Origin: Leucocoprinus leucothites
Taxonomy: Eukaryota; Basidiomycota; Agaricomycetes; Agaricales; Agaricaceae
NCBI GenBank assembly: GCA_013368445.1
Contig: JAACJO010000011.1
Span: 372,001-436,000 of the forward strand
DNA length: 64,000 nt
Direction of reading: 5' to 3'
In this document: positions 46,561 to 58,069 of the stretch, one piece after another
How the letters are laid out: each line of letters starts with the position of its first letter
How positions within the stretch are numbered: the first letter of the stretch is position 1
The notes under the pieces: model-generated
The model's input: only the letters and a program-made list of their open reading frames with translations
Told to the model about the DNA's origin: nothing
The model's database searches: none
Translations under genes and position numbers: made by a program

Positions 46561-48897
46561 ATGCCGACTCACTTTAAACTCAAGTTCAGCGACCTTACGC
46601 GGAAAGTTTCCTTTGCCAAACAGCCGACTTGGCAGGAGCTTTCCGAAAAGATCTCCACTCTTTATTCTATACCTCGACATCAGGTCGGAGTGACCTACAT
46701 TGACGCTGAAGATGAGGAAATTACGTTGAACACCGAAGAAGAACTGCAGGATTATTACTCTTCATCTTATCGCTCCGGCGAGACCATTAAATTCTCGGTC
46801 TGGGATCTGGCCTCGAGGAAACAAGGACAGATAGCTCCTACAAACACGGGATTCCGAAATACCTTTGGTCAATTCGTCGATCCAGAGATACCTGGTATTG
46901 ACGAATGGCAGGCTGTCAACAACATCCCTTCTCTTGAGGAGATCCTTGGACATACCTCCATTACCAGTGATGTTCGGAGCGCGTTCGTGGAGAGTGTAGC
47001 TAGCGAAGGAAGTACAGTTGGCAAGGCAGCGAATAATACGCTTGGAGAGGGGATGGAGACCATCGCTGGAGACGCTCGTAGCGAGATTTCAGAGCCGCGG
47101 GTTTCTGGCAAAGAGAAGGGCAAGGAGAGGGCTTATTCCCTCCATTCTACGTCGTCAACCCAGTCTCTGCTCGCTGCAGACAATGGCGACAAGCATCCCG
47201 TCCATGTCTATGACGTCAGTTCTCACAGCCGATCCCCTCTCATTCGAGGTTTTTCCTTTGGTGATGGTGAGGATGCTATCCCCGCCGAAAGCACTCCCCG
47301 CGTCTCTACTTCGTCCCTGGAGCAGGGTACGACAACTGTGGAGAGGAAGCCCGACCAGACTCAAGAGTTTGAGGATCCACCACTTCCGTCACTTGAATCT
47401 ACAGATCCAAGGACGGCACAAACTGCGGACGACACCCAGTCAGCGCAGTCTGCTCGAGCCTCCGCTAGTCTTGCTCGAGATGTCGCAGCCTTCTTGAACG
47501 CGATTTCAAGCGTCGTCTCGACTCATCCCGAGCTCGGGGAGTCCCTACGCACCATCGTTCGGAATACGACGAACGGTACATATTGGGCCTCGCACCGTGA
47601 AGTACTTTCACAGGCTGCTGCTGAAATCCAAAGGAGCACCGAAAATCTTGCTGAGGACGGGCGACGAGTGGTAGAGGAGGAGGCTGGAAGACGAATTGCT
47701 GAGGCTTTGTCAGGAGTGCTCCATATCTTCTCTCAAAGTCAGGCCGGGATGGCTAACACACAGGCGGACGGTAACACCCAGTCATCCGATAAGGCTGCTG
47801 ATTCAAATGCTCAGCAAACCGATACTGCAAACGTTCCGCCATCAAATGATTCAAACCCTCCACCTGATCCCTCTCGTTCACAAAGTCCCCCCCTACAGGC
47901 CTTCTCTCCAAATTTCGGCGTTAACTTTGGTAGATCTTTCCCGTTCAATTATAGTCACAGGCCTGCATTGCGTGGAGGGTGGAGGGCTCGTGCGTCAATG
48001 CCTCCCAACTTCCCATTCGGCGGCGGCTACCCTGCCTGGGCTATGCCACCTGCGCACCCAGTCTTTGGCCCTGGTGTCCTCAACGCCACCGGACCCACCA
48101 CATCATCCGCGACAGGAACAGCACCACCCTTCAACAATGATTTTAGACCTGCCTCTGGTCCTCACTCTACTACTAATCCCGATCAAACCTTGAACCCAGA
48201 GGCTTCAAGCGGCAATGAAAGTCACGAACGACCGTCCGCCCAAGAACTGAAAGCCAAAGTCGAGGAGGCAAAGAGAGCATATAAGGCGGAGAAAGAACGT
48301 TATCGTCGAGAGAGAGATGAGAGAAAGACGGAGAAGGATAAAGAGCATATTACTTCTAAGGAGGGTGCTGCGTAAGTACCAAACGCCGGAATTGTCCTCT
48401 GACCCTGCTAACATGTGCATTCCAGCAATACATCGCAAAACCCTGATGTCACCATGTCCTCTGGAGAGGATGTTCATATTGCTTCTCATGCGAGACACGG
48501 CTTCCCTAGGTTTGATATTGTCAACGTCACCGATCCCACTCCGCAGAGGCATAACACACATGTCGGCCATTTCCCTCGTCGCTACGAACGGCCCACGGAG
48601 GATCTTTTCACTCGTGCGGTCAATAGGATCAGTAAAAGGCTAGCAGTTGTAAGTGCAATGACGCAATTTAAGTATGTTTTCGCATTGACTGACTAGTCGT
48701 GTTAGATGGGCTTCACAGAGAAAGCTTATCCAGATCTACGTCAGAAAATCAAGAATCACCTTCCTAGTGATGGTGCGATCGCGAAGGATAGTGAAGATGA
48801 CATTGTCACATCCCTTTTGGAAGCTATGCTTTCCGCACCCAAGAGCCCTGTTGCATCTGGCTCTGGGGCAAGGGACATTCCTGGTGGCTGGCACTAA
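46561..48897 (+). CDS. PB1-domain protein with possible C-terminal UBA
   Basis: Exons are 46561-48371, 48426-48648 and 48706-48897, giving 741 residues with consistent phases. The N-terminus is a PB1 domain: the basic cluster HFKLKFSDLTRKVSF, then VTYIDAEDEEITLNTEEELQ, the acidic OPCA-type motif. PB1 domains pair through basic and acidic faces. A long Ser/Thr/Pro-rich middle part includes a helix-prone block (VVEEEAGRRIAEALSGVLHI). A charged coiled region follows (EEAKRAYKAEKERYRRERDE). The last exon starts MGFTEKAYPDLRQKI and contains DDIVTSLLEAML, which resembles a UBA domain (the MGF signature). Fungal NBR1 proteins combine PB1, ZZ, FW and UBA. This one lacks ZZ and FW, so it could be an autophagy-scaffold partner. 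Confidence 0.72.
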
Positions 48898-49832
48898 ACA
48901 TGTTTGATACTATATTCCAATGCTTTTGTTTCACATGCGTTCGTGTACTACTCAGTCCTTCGTACCTTGTATATACATGTAAGTTATATATGTACTCTTG
49001 ATCCATACTCCATCCTTCGCAACGGAAGAGTGGCTCGGGCTCAGTTTACACGCAACGGCCAATTAAGCACATTCCGACTATTTGGCATGTGATGTTACCA
49101 AGGGTAGATACAAGCGCCACGTGGATAACTGAATCACGGCGCTATGTGTGATAACATCGAGGGCGCGGTATCACGGTTGCCGGATGCGGCTGACATCTTC
49201 TTCACTCCTGCGTTGAATTTTCTTGCACGAAACCTCCATTCCCAGCATCCAGACCTTCACATATCATCGCAAAAAGTTATCACCGAAACTGAATAGGTGT
49301 GTCAGGTGTGGTTTGTGTGCATGGCCCTGTATAGCATGAATTGCTCGCTGTGGTTTTGAATCGATCACCTTCCATCACAATTATATACTCGGCGATCTCC
49401 ATCGTGGCTGGACGTCAGCGCATAGCTTTGTTGCGAATCACAACCTTCTCTTCACTCCGGCTTATGACTAACACGCCCCTTCCTAGATGCCCAGTCAATC
49501 AACTCCAATTCCTTTAAAAGATATCTGACCTCGGGATCCAATAAACCAGCTTTCTATTCTTCCCGGTAATACTACAATAACTTTCCTCTTGCCCGGACGC
49601 GTCGACCTTGTTCTTGCACCGACAGCTGTAGGTTTGTATTTGTTAATGTGGGTCCACGACTTATTGGTCTAATTCCATGGATTTCAGGTCACTCAACGCC
49701 AGCCACAGCGCCCAACGCATTCGCAGGATTTTCAACAGGGCTCCTCCCTTTCCTGGAATCATTTCCGCTTGGGGCATTCGAGTAGTTCGGGAATAATTTG
49801 GCGAAGAAGAATCCCTTGCTTTGTCTTTTGGT
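48898..49832. other. Intergenic region without recognised gene
   Basis: About 930 nt lie between two plus-strand genes. No frame shows family features. The next gene's 5' UTR could be spliced, as a GTATGT sits right at its first ATG. Confidence 0.45.
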
Positions 49833-51791
49833 ATGTGGCCCCCTGACACGTCAAATGCAAGTGACCTGATGGTGTACGTTATCCAGCACCTGAAGCCCAG
49901 TTCAATGTTGTATACATATACCCCAATCATTGCTGGTCCTGTGTCCCTTAGCTCGGGATATTCTATGCCTCATAAGTCACAATCAGCACCACCTACACCA
50001 GGAGTCTTACCACCGTCACTTAATGCACCCGTCGACCATCTTGTCCAGCGTCTCTCCGAGCCCTCAGCGATGCGCTCGTATCTTTGCACCTTTCCTGGCT
50101 CAAAATTAGTGGATGACCTTGAGGAGGTCCTTCGACGTTTTCCTATCCGTCAATTAAACAGCAAGATACGTACGAGAGAGGAATGGTTGAGCGTCAGCAA
50201 ACGGATCTACTCCGAGATTGTCCTCCCATGGACGCCCCGCAGCCTCTCTTTTCAAGAGCTGCATCGATATCGCTGGGAAACGAAGCGTAGATTAGCAGTG
50301 ATTTATTTGCTGGAAGAGGTGGTCCAGAGGCTCTCTCCGTTGCTCCACATTCCTCTGACCGACATGATCACAATCGCACGGCTCGATTATTCCGCCAGGT
50401 TCGGGCGGCTGTTCCGCATTAACGAGCTTCCAGCAGAGATGATGAGCACCGTCTTCCATTATGTGGTTTGGTCTGCGGACGATCCGCAAGAGTGCAATCA
50501 GAGTCGATTGGCCCTCGGTGCCACTTGCAGACTATGGCGGAGATTGGTCGTCGGAGATCCTACTCTTTGGAATACTCTCTCTTATCGGGTGGACTCGCCC
50601 GGCCAGATTTCATTTTCAAAACTCATGGTGGAGAGGTGTGGTGGGGCACCTATAGATATTCGCCTCAGGGATTCATCAGAGAGGCCACTAAGCCAGGAGG
50701 ATATGGAAGAAATTCTCGCCCACCTAACGTCGAGGAGAAGTCAGTTACGTACCTTGAGCGTGGCAGTTCAAGAATGGGAGGCAGGGCTCACGTTATTACG
50801 CTGGTTACAAGCTATTGGCCTCCAAAACCAGTCATGCAACCTCAAACGACTAGAAGTTCATCGACTCGGGCCCCCATATGTTCAATTAGGTCCTGAACAT
50901 CCACCCCATTCGTCCCGGTTTGGTCCTCTTCCTCTCTTTGGAGGTGCACTCGTTCCAAACCTCCGTTATTTCGCCATTTCAGGTCTCCATATCGATTGGA
51001 CACGTACGACTCTCAAGAATCTCACTACACTCGATATTCGTCGTGTACCATTGGACTCCGCCCCAGATATGGACCACTTTCGTGACATCCTCCTTGACTG
51101 CCCTGAGCTGAGCCGTCTTGTCCTGCATGGCGCGGGACCAAAATGGAGGCCACCAGCCGAACTTCATCCACCTGTGACCCTCCCCAAGCTCAAAAGTTTG
51201 ATCCTTGCAGACTTTGCGCTCAACTATGCCCAGTTCGTTCTTACTATCCTCCTTGCACCAGAGTTAAAGGAGTTAGCGTTGTATGGATTCACTGGAGAAG
51301 ACTATACCACGCTCTTTGAGCAGTTAACTGGATTGTTTCCCAAGGTTCGACTCCTTACCATGGTATCCATCGAGCTTGTACCAGAAGAACATGGTGCCCA
51401 AGCTCTTGTTCGTCTTTTTGCATCCATGCCGGATGTGAGATTTTTGCAAGTATCTAAGATCAGCGAGTCATTCTGGGATGTTTTCCACTTCAACCCCAAG
51501 ACGCTCCTTGAATACCCCGAATCCCTGAACAGCAGTATTCCTGATCCCGATCATATCCTCTTTCCGCATCTCAACTGTCTCGATGTCAACTACACCCCCT
51601 GGGACTCGTTGTGCAAATTCCTTGCTCTCCGAAAACAGATTGGATATGGCATTGACAAAGTTTACATCGCCCGAATGTATTGGTTAGAGCTGGATACTCA
51701 GGAGAGAGAGTACCTTCGGCAGCTCACCCACACTTTACTGCCTCATAGCCATCCCTCAAAGATTCTGGACGAGGAGCAGTCCATGGAATGA
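49833..51791 (+). CDS. F-box protein with leucine-rich-repeat-like body
   Basis: The gene reads as one open exon. The longest ATG start is 49833; ATG 49965 (MPHKSQSAPPTPG) is equally plausible and has a more typical N-terminus. An F-box lies around 50425-50590: RINELPAEMMSTVFHYVVW, then SRLALGATCRLWRRLVVGDP and TLWNTL. The remaining 380 residues contain repeated Leu-rich segments (CNLKRLEVHRLG, LKNLTTLDIRRVPL, CPELSRLVLHGAG, LPKLKSLILADFAL, PELKELALYGFTG) typical of the large, fast-evolving Agaricomycete F-box/LRR family. The expected role is substrate adaptor in SCF ubiquitin ligases; the substrate is unknown. It is unrelated in body to the F-box protein at 16 kb. Confidence 0.8.
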   Translation: MWPPDTSNASDLMVYVIQHLKPSSMLYTYTPIIAGPVSLSSGYSMPHKSQSAPPTPGVLPPSLNAPVDHLVQRLSEPSAMRSYLCTFPGSKLVDDLEEVLRRFPIRQLNSKIRTREEWLSVSKRIYSEIVLPWTPRSLSFQELHRYRWETKRRLAVIYLLEEVVQRLSPLLHIPLTDMITIARLDYSARFGRLFRINELPAEMMSTVFHYVVWSADDPQECNQSRLALGATCRLWRRLVVGDPTLWNTLSYRVDSPGQISFSKLMVERCGGAPIDIRLRDSSERPLSQEDMEEILAHLTSRRSQLRTLSVAVQEWEAGLTLLRWLQAIGLQNQSCNLKRLEVHRLGPPYVQLGPEHPPHSSRFGPLPLFGGALVPNLRYFAISGLHIDWTRTTLKNLTTLDIRRVPLDSAPDMDHFRDILLDCPELSRLVLHGAGPKWRPPAELHPPVTLPKLKSLILADFALNYAQFVLTILLAPELKELALYGFTGEDYTTLFEQLTGLFPKVRLLTMVSIELVPEEHGAQALVRLFASMPDVRFLQVSKISESFWDVFHFNPKTLLEYPESLNSSIPDPDHILFPHLNCLDVNYTPWDSLCKFLALRKQIGYGIDKVYIARMYWLELDTQEREYLRQLTHTLLPHSHPSKILDEEQSME

Positions 51792-52034
51792 ACTTCAGGT
51801 AATATTTAACCTTCGTCGGGTTTAGAGTAATTTCTACTCCACATTCGGGTTATCCTGCTTTTTGCTTGTTTTCTTCGCTTTCTTGCTTTCGTCGCAACTC
51901 GCTTTCTGTGTACGTATAACAATGATTTACTAAGCATAATGATTAGATATGTACCATACAGCGATGCAATACAGCAGTCATATAACACATGCATATACCT
52001 GCAGTGGAGATAATATGTTTACTGGATGCGTAAG

Positions 52035-55000
52035 TCAAGGCTTTTTACGCTTTCTCCCATTTACCAGTATCGGTGATGATGATGAGCTCGCGTCAGATGA
52101 CTCATCGGAAGCCACAGCAGCAGACTGTTTTGATTTATGTGAAGTACCATTCGGGAGGACCTTGGACGGTGGTTGCCTGCTGGGTGCAGAAGAGTCGCGA
52201 CCATTGGCTACCTTGTCGTTAAGCTTTGTAGCATGTGATGATGGGGTCCGATCTACGGGCGGTATGAGGTCAATAGTCGAGAATGTGGTTCTCCAAACTA
52301 ACCTTGTATAGTATGTTTTCTAAATAACCCAACAAGATAATTCATTTCTGACGAGGTAACAGTCCGAGCTAGCACAGTTGTCGTCATCTGAGGTTCCTCT
52401 CCTTCCATCTCGCTATCCTCATCAACGTCCATTTGAGAAGTTGCAATTGGCGGAGGTTCGGATTCCGTAAGGCGTTTCCTCAGGAAGGTGTCCACTAGGG
52501 AGTCAAAGAATGTGTTGATAGCCGGTGTGAGATATGCCGGGCTTTCAAAAATCTCCTCAGGCGATTTGGATGAGGACAGGACCTGATGCTGGGTTGATTC
52601 AGGCGTGGAGATGTTCGTAAGATCAACAAATGCCGAGGAACCAAAAATATCTTGGAGCAGTGTCGGCCTCCTGGCAGTACTGTCAGTGGCTAGCTCCTTC
52701 GCCGAGTTATCTTCCTCAGCGAGATTGATGGAGTCACCAAAGGCGACAAGATTCCAGCTCTGGTTAATGCCGAGGAAAGAGAATTGTGAAGGATCCGCTG
52801 TGCCCGGGTACCAAGTTTGGCTCCGTAGGATGAATGGAAGGGTGAAGACCTGTGCCGGTTTTTGGGACTGGAGAGTGAAAATCGAAATACGCGTTGTGCG
52901 AGTGTCGTTAGAGTCGATGTTTTCGAACACAGCGAAGGACGAGCCGGAAGGATGTAAGGCTACAGATTGAATTTCACGGGGAGTGGATTGATGCCAGGAA
53001 ACTGGGAGCGGGTTTCAGGTGAGAAAGTGAGGGTCCAGAGAAGCTTATAGCGCACCAGTATGAGTCAGAATGTCCCAGAGGACTAGTTGGGTTCTGCCTG
53101 TGACAAGCAAGCTTCTCCCACCAATAAACTGAGCATTTTGAGGGTTTGTACACTCGGCGGATGTGAGGGTCTGGATTACAGCATAGACCAGTGTCTCGTA
53201 GACGACGACGCAGGATTCAAAACTGATAGCAAGCAATGATGCATCTTGAGACCATGAGACGGACCGTGGTTTCTCGGTGTGATATTTGAGAGTAGTTCGA
53301 GTGACCCAGAATTCTATGTATCGCATTAAGAAAAGAAAAAATCCAGCGAGAAGGCTGTGAGATCATCGCCTCACCTTCTCTCCCCTCGTTTTTCACCTTC
53401 CGGCTTCTGAGACGCCAGACCTTGACAACACCATCCCCGCCAGTAGTAACCAGCTGCAATGGGGTGTCTTCAGTATGTTCTGGGCTGAATGCTAACGAAG
53501 TTATGGGCTTGTCCGCGTGGGGTCTATCAATCCGGGTGTTGAGCACCCAGACCACATTTTTCTCGTCCCAGGACCAAAACTTTAAATAAACTTCCGCTCG
53601 GAAGTCATCATCATTATCCCGCACATCCACAGTGGCCATCCAAAGACCCGAAGGCGAGACTACACATCGCTCTACCCGAGAATGATCAACTGGCTTGTCC
53701 TCTCTTCGCGATACCCGATTCGAGGGTGATATTTCAAGCTCAGAAACTAGGGTAGACGTGGAAGGAGAATACACTTGAAGCGAGGATGGGTGAGAGGATG
53801 GTAGGAGGAGGGTAGAGGACAATGAATGGACGGCCAAAGGAGTCTTAGCCATTTTTGACGGGGAGGGGTCGTGAATATATACGTTGGGATCTGTACAGGA
53901 ATAAGCACGAGTGTTGAGCGAGCGAGAAGATACATACCAATTTTTACTCGTGAATAACTTCTCGAAATCTTCAGGCTACCCGCGTTCACAAATATATAAG
54001 TCGCATCCGCCAATCCCAGTAAGTATTCCTCTTCTCCAGTTTTTGATTTCGCCACAGATACTGTGTTGATTGCAGATCCCACTCGAGGAACAAACTCCTT
54101 CCGTCCGGTGTGCAACTGCCATATAACCAAAACAGCTTCTTCACCTCCGCTCAGCAAGTAAGCACCATTAGTCGTGAACGCCAATGTAGAAACGGCATGA
54201 GCGTGCCAATGCATCGACGAAGTCTGTGTCTTCTTTTCCACACCCTTCGCATTCACGGCCAGTTCATCGTTCAGGCAATACCAAAGCCGAATGACACCTT
54301 TGTCATCCCCAGTCGCGAAATACTCTTCTGAGGGGTGGAAAGCCAAGCAGGTAAGGCGTTCGGGAGACACATACTTTGTGAAGCCCGCCGTCAATGCCGA
54401 CGTCTTTGCAACGTAGGCTTTGTGTCCTGCAGTGGCTACCAGCCAGGCACCGTTAGGTGAGATGGCCAGGCCGGTAGGGGACCGAGTCTTTCCCACAGCC
54501 AAAACTTCTGCCGATCGTTGAGACGTCGAATTGGTGGAAGCATCAACGTTTTGCAAAGATACGCGCATAATAACTGCGTTTTGGTCTACGAGAGAACAAA
54601 CTGATAAATCTGGATGACCCGGTGACATGAATTGGATAACATACCTTGCTTGGCGTTTTTTGAGGGACGAGAGGCAGCAACAAAAACGTAGTCTTTGAAC
54701 TGCTCGTGCGCACAGATCAAATGTATAGGTTGGGTGATGTCGACAGTTCTCAGTAGCGAGCCATCTAGGAAATCCCAGATCATCAAGCATCCACTCAAGG
54801 AACCAGTGATCAATTGAAACGGATTGTGAGGATTGACGACTGCACACGAAAACGCATTTGGCTGGCTATTCGAAGAGGATTGGGAGCTAGGTGCCTTCAA
54901 CGTTGAAACAACCTGGCCCGTGGCTGTCGAACGAATTTGTACGGACGACCCAACGAGAGAGAAGAAATAACTGGGGAGATCGCGTGAACAATGTGAAATA

Positions 55001-55280
55001 GTGTCTGGAACCACTGAACGCACCTCCCGTCCTTTGTAAATATCGGAGGCACTCTACTCGCGGTAGGAGATGTGATGGATGCCCATTCCCAAGGAGTCTC
55101 CTTCCCATCCCAGCTGGTCGTCGGTGGAGCCTGGAGTACAGTATGTTTTGACGGAGACTTTGTAGGATTCTCTTTTGCCTTTCCCTTTTTTGAGCTCATG
55201 GCCCCTTCTTGATTCCTGCGGACGTTGAGTTTGGATTTATGGGCATTAGAGGATTTTGTGCGAGAGTTTAACGCTGCCAT
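52035..55280 (-). CDS. UTP17: U3 snoRNP protein UTP17/NAN1 (WDR75 homologue)
   Basis: This is a WD40 protein of the t-UTP subcomplex that binds nascent pre-rRNA in the nucleolus and starts small-subunit processing. The start ATG 55280 gives a basic N-terminus (LNSRTKSSNAHKSKLNVRRN). About seven exons join in phase. WD40-type segments include LITGSLSGCLMIWDFLDGS, FATGDDKGVIRLWYCLNDE, LLSGGEEAVLVIWQLHTG, LVTTGGDGVVKVWRLRSR and VTGRTQLVLWDILTHT, the last joined by a 54-nt intron to VSWHQSTPREIQSVALHPSG. The two-propeller length and the order of blocks match WDR75/Nan1. The C-terminus is Ser-rich and ends NGRKRKKP, a likely nuclear signal. One donor reads GTTAGT. Confidence 0.87.
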
Positions 55281-55648
55281 CCAGGGAGCAGCGCTGCTCA
55301 ATGTGATGATTGATGACCAGAAAAAAAATGGGACAAACAACGACCAAACAATATTGCCCCTTATCTCCTTCTATCTTTAGAGTGTACCTCCGCTCTCTCT
55401 TTCATTCGGGATCAGAATAGGAGTAAAAAAAAGCAGTACCTCCCTGTACTCTAGAGCTAATTATTCTCCTATATGACGATTGACAGGCTAGAGTCTATAA
55501 AGTACTCCCCTACCGTCCAGATAAGTTACGATTTAATCAAGGTCACAAAGGACCTCGCGGCCCAGCCTGAAACATAATACAGACAGCGTAATCTCCAAAG
55601 CGACCTACGCCAGGCACAACCAATAATAATACATCACGCGAATAAAGT
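55281..55648. other. Intergenic spacer between minus-strand genes
   Basis: It contains the UTP17 promoter and the 3' end of the methyltransferase gene. Nothing else is visible. Confidence 0.5.
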
Positions 55649-57928
55649 CTATAGCTTGCATCCAATGAGTACACGAACGGAACGAGAAGGAATATCAAAT
55701 TCTTCTGGCTTGGCCTGCTTTCGCGCTTCAAGCATGTTTGCCCGAATGCGCTCTTCCTCTATCAGCTCAGCCTTAGTCAGTGGCTCGCGTTCAGGGAACG
55801 CCCAACCGAGGTCGGTCAATGAATACCATAGGGAAATTCGAAGATGCATGTCACTGGTGTCAAATGTCAGTTATTTGTTCTCAGCCATGGTCAGGAAAAT
55901 ACACACGTCTTGAATCTCTCGATCAGCTTCTCGAATTTTGTTCTGCTCTGCAATTCTTCAAGTTCGTCGTCATCGTCCCATCCATAAGGCGATAGCTCGT
56001 GTTTTCTATTCCGTACCCTATCCTTGAGCTCTTCCCACATAGCTTCTTGGGATCCGAGAACACATTGACAGGAAAGATACAGCTGCATCGCAAGGTATCG
56101 GTTACTGAGCTGATGCAATTTCTCTGATGGAAACAAATGGCGAGGGAGGGCCGCTATTTCTTTTTCGCTTAATGAAGTGTCCAGCATAAATCGGCTTTTG
56201 GGCATCCTGGAAGGTGAAGCGGGAGAAGGTGGCGTGGGTGGCGCTTGTGGCGAAGCGGAGTCCTTTTTATTTCCGAGGGACCTGAAGTATTTCCCGCTGG
56301 GAGCAACATACGAGGTTGGAGAATCTGGTGCTGTAGTGGCTGAGGAGGCCGTTCTTGGCCTATTACTGAAGATGGAATTGGCACCGGTTTTACTTGTATG
56401 CGACGATTGTGTCGAGGAGAAGGACAGCGACATTGGGCGAGGCACTAGTGTTGGGTAATATGTCGATTGCCGGGGGTTTATAGTATCGGTGTCCGGTTCT
56501 AGAACGTAAGTGGTGACGATTTGGGGAGGCAGCGGTTGTAGCGGGGCAAGAGGTGGCATTGGAAAATGCACCACAGGTCCTATCGTTACCTGACGGAAAT
56601 ACGTCGTGAAGTAACTGGGTAGCACAGCTTACGGAAAGGTTAGGAAAACTCTCTAGTTGTTGGTTCTGTATCCTCACCAGTTGGCTTGGTATTGATGAAC
56701 CGATGCTCAAATACAGAATGATAGAGCGACTCCAGGAGTGCATGGTCATGAGGAGCCTCTTTTTTCTGTTGTTGGCCTTGGGAAGCGAGTTCCCGTATGC
56801 CATTGGGTAGATGAATGGATGAAGTCTTGGGTTTCGGTCTCAAAGCCTGCGTGAACCATCGTGGAAGAATAGGAAATACGATATCTAGGAAGGTCAAACT
56901 TCAGTGAGCGGCAGAGTAGTCACGATATGGCAACAGACCGTCTTCAAGAACCTCACATGTACCACCCGGAGCGAGAACGCGGTTAACTTCCTAGCAAGAA
57001 CGTCAGTTGAAGATAGAGCTAGTGATAGGGTCAATGACAGTTGCTGGCACCCCGTTACTCACCTCAAACAAGTAACCCCACTGCGCTCTTATGAGTTTCG
57101 GGATGCACCGTACCAAACAATGAACTTACTTTGTTCTCTGGTACACCTTTGGCAATCATTGAGACATGGACATGGTCAAATTCATCGTCTTCAAATGGCA
57201 ATTTCGTCGTCAAACTGGGATGTGGAGAGTCAGGGTCAATGACAAATATGTTCCTGACCAGTATCAGCCCAGACTCACAAATTTCCGTGTCTCCACTCTA
57301 TCCGCTTCCTGACTGAAGGCTCCAATACGGACAGTGGAATCTGAACGTTAACAAGATCGAACCCGACCTGCCAAGGATGTCAGGGAAAGCACCCTCAGAT
57401 AGCAAATGACTGGCGATGGCTCACAAATTCGCAGTTGCGCCATTCCTTGGCCGCATCAATGACCCAGGTTCCCAGCTATAAGCCGATGATCAATCAACGT
57501 CGTCCATGGTCTACCGGGTACTTGACATACCCCACACCCTAGGTCTAACGCTCTCTGCGGTTTGCAGTCCTCTTCAAAATTGATGAAGGAGACCGAGTCT
57601 TTTAGGGTCTGAATGAACTTGTTCTGAAGTGATTCCCTGGAAATGCCGTTAACTCAGATCTTAAGCCGGAGATCTGGTGAAGGACTGACATCTCAATAAT
57701 TGGGCGGTCATAACAGAGTGGATAGGGCGCCTTTTCGTTATCATAAGAGTGATGTCGTTGACCATGTTTGAAGACAAAATTGCCCTCTTTCCGGGCTGTT
57801 GATCGCCTGGTTGTGTCGAAACTGGCTGCTGAGGCTGTGGAGATGGAGGACTGGCTGCCAGCGCCTGACTGAGAGACTCTGGTTGGGGGGAAAACGTGGA
57901 AGGGGAGGGCAGACATGGTCTGTGTCAT
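55649..57928 (-). CDS. LaeA-like SAM-dependent methyltransferase
   Basis: From ATG 57928 (MTQTMSALPFHVFPPTR) about nine exons join. A disordered head is followed by a class I methyltransferase: CKPQRALDLGCG joined to GTWVIDAAKEWRNCEFVGFD (motif I and the acidic end of strand 2), TKLPFEDDEFDHVHVSM (motif near strand 4) and WGYLFEEVNRVLAPGG (post-motif). After the catalytic domain comes a Ser/Pro-rich insert, then MQLYLSCQCVLGSQEAMWEE and a last exon (DMHLRISLWYSLTDLGWAFP) ending at 55649. This layout is common in a basidiomycete family often compared with the secondary-metabolism regulator LaeA. The methyl acceptor is unknown, and a regulatory role is inference. Confidence 0.8.
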
Positions 57929-58069
57929 GGCTGGGACAGAGGTAAGGAATCAGACGGGTCTGGGAAAGATGGGCATTGTGTGGTAGAGAGAGATGATCGG
58001 AAGAGACTATTTATGAGCGCTATCAGCTATGCACCAACAAGCCCACGATCTATCAACAGTTAGGCCCCA

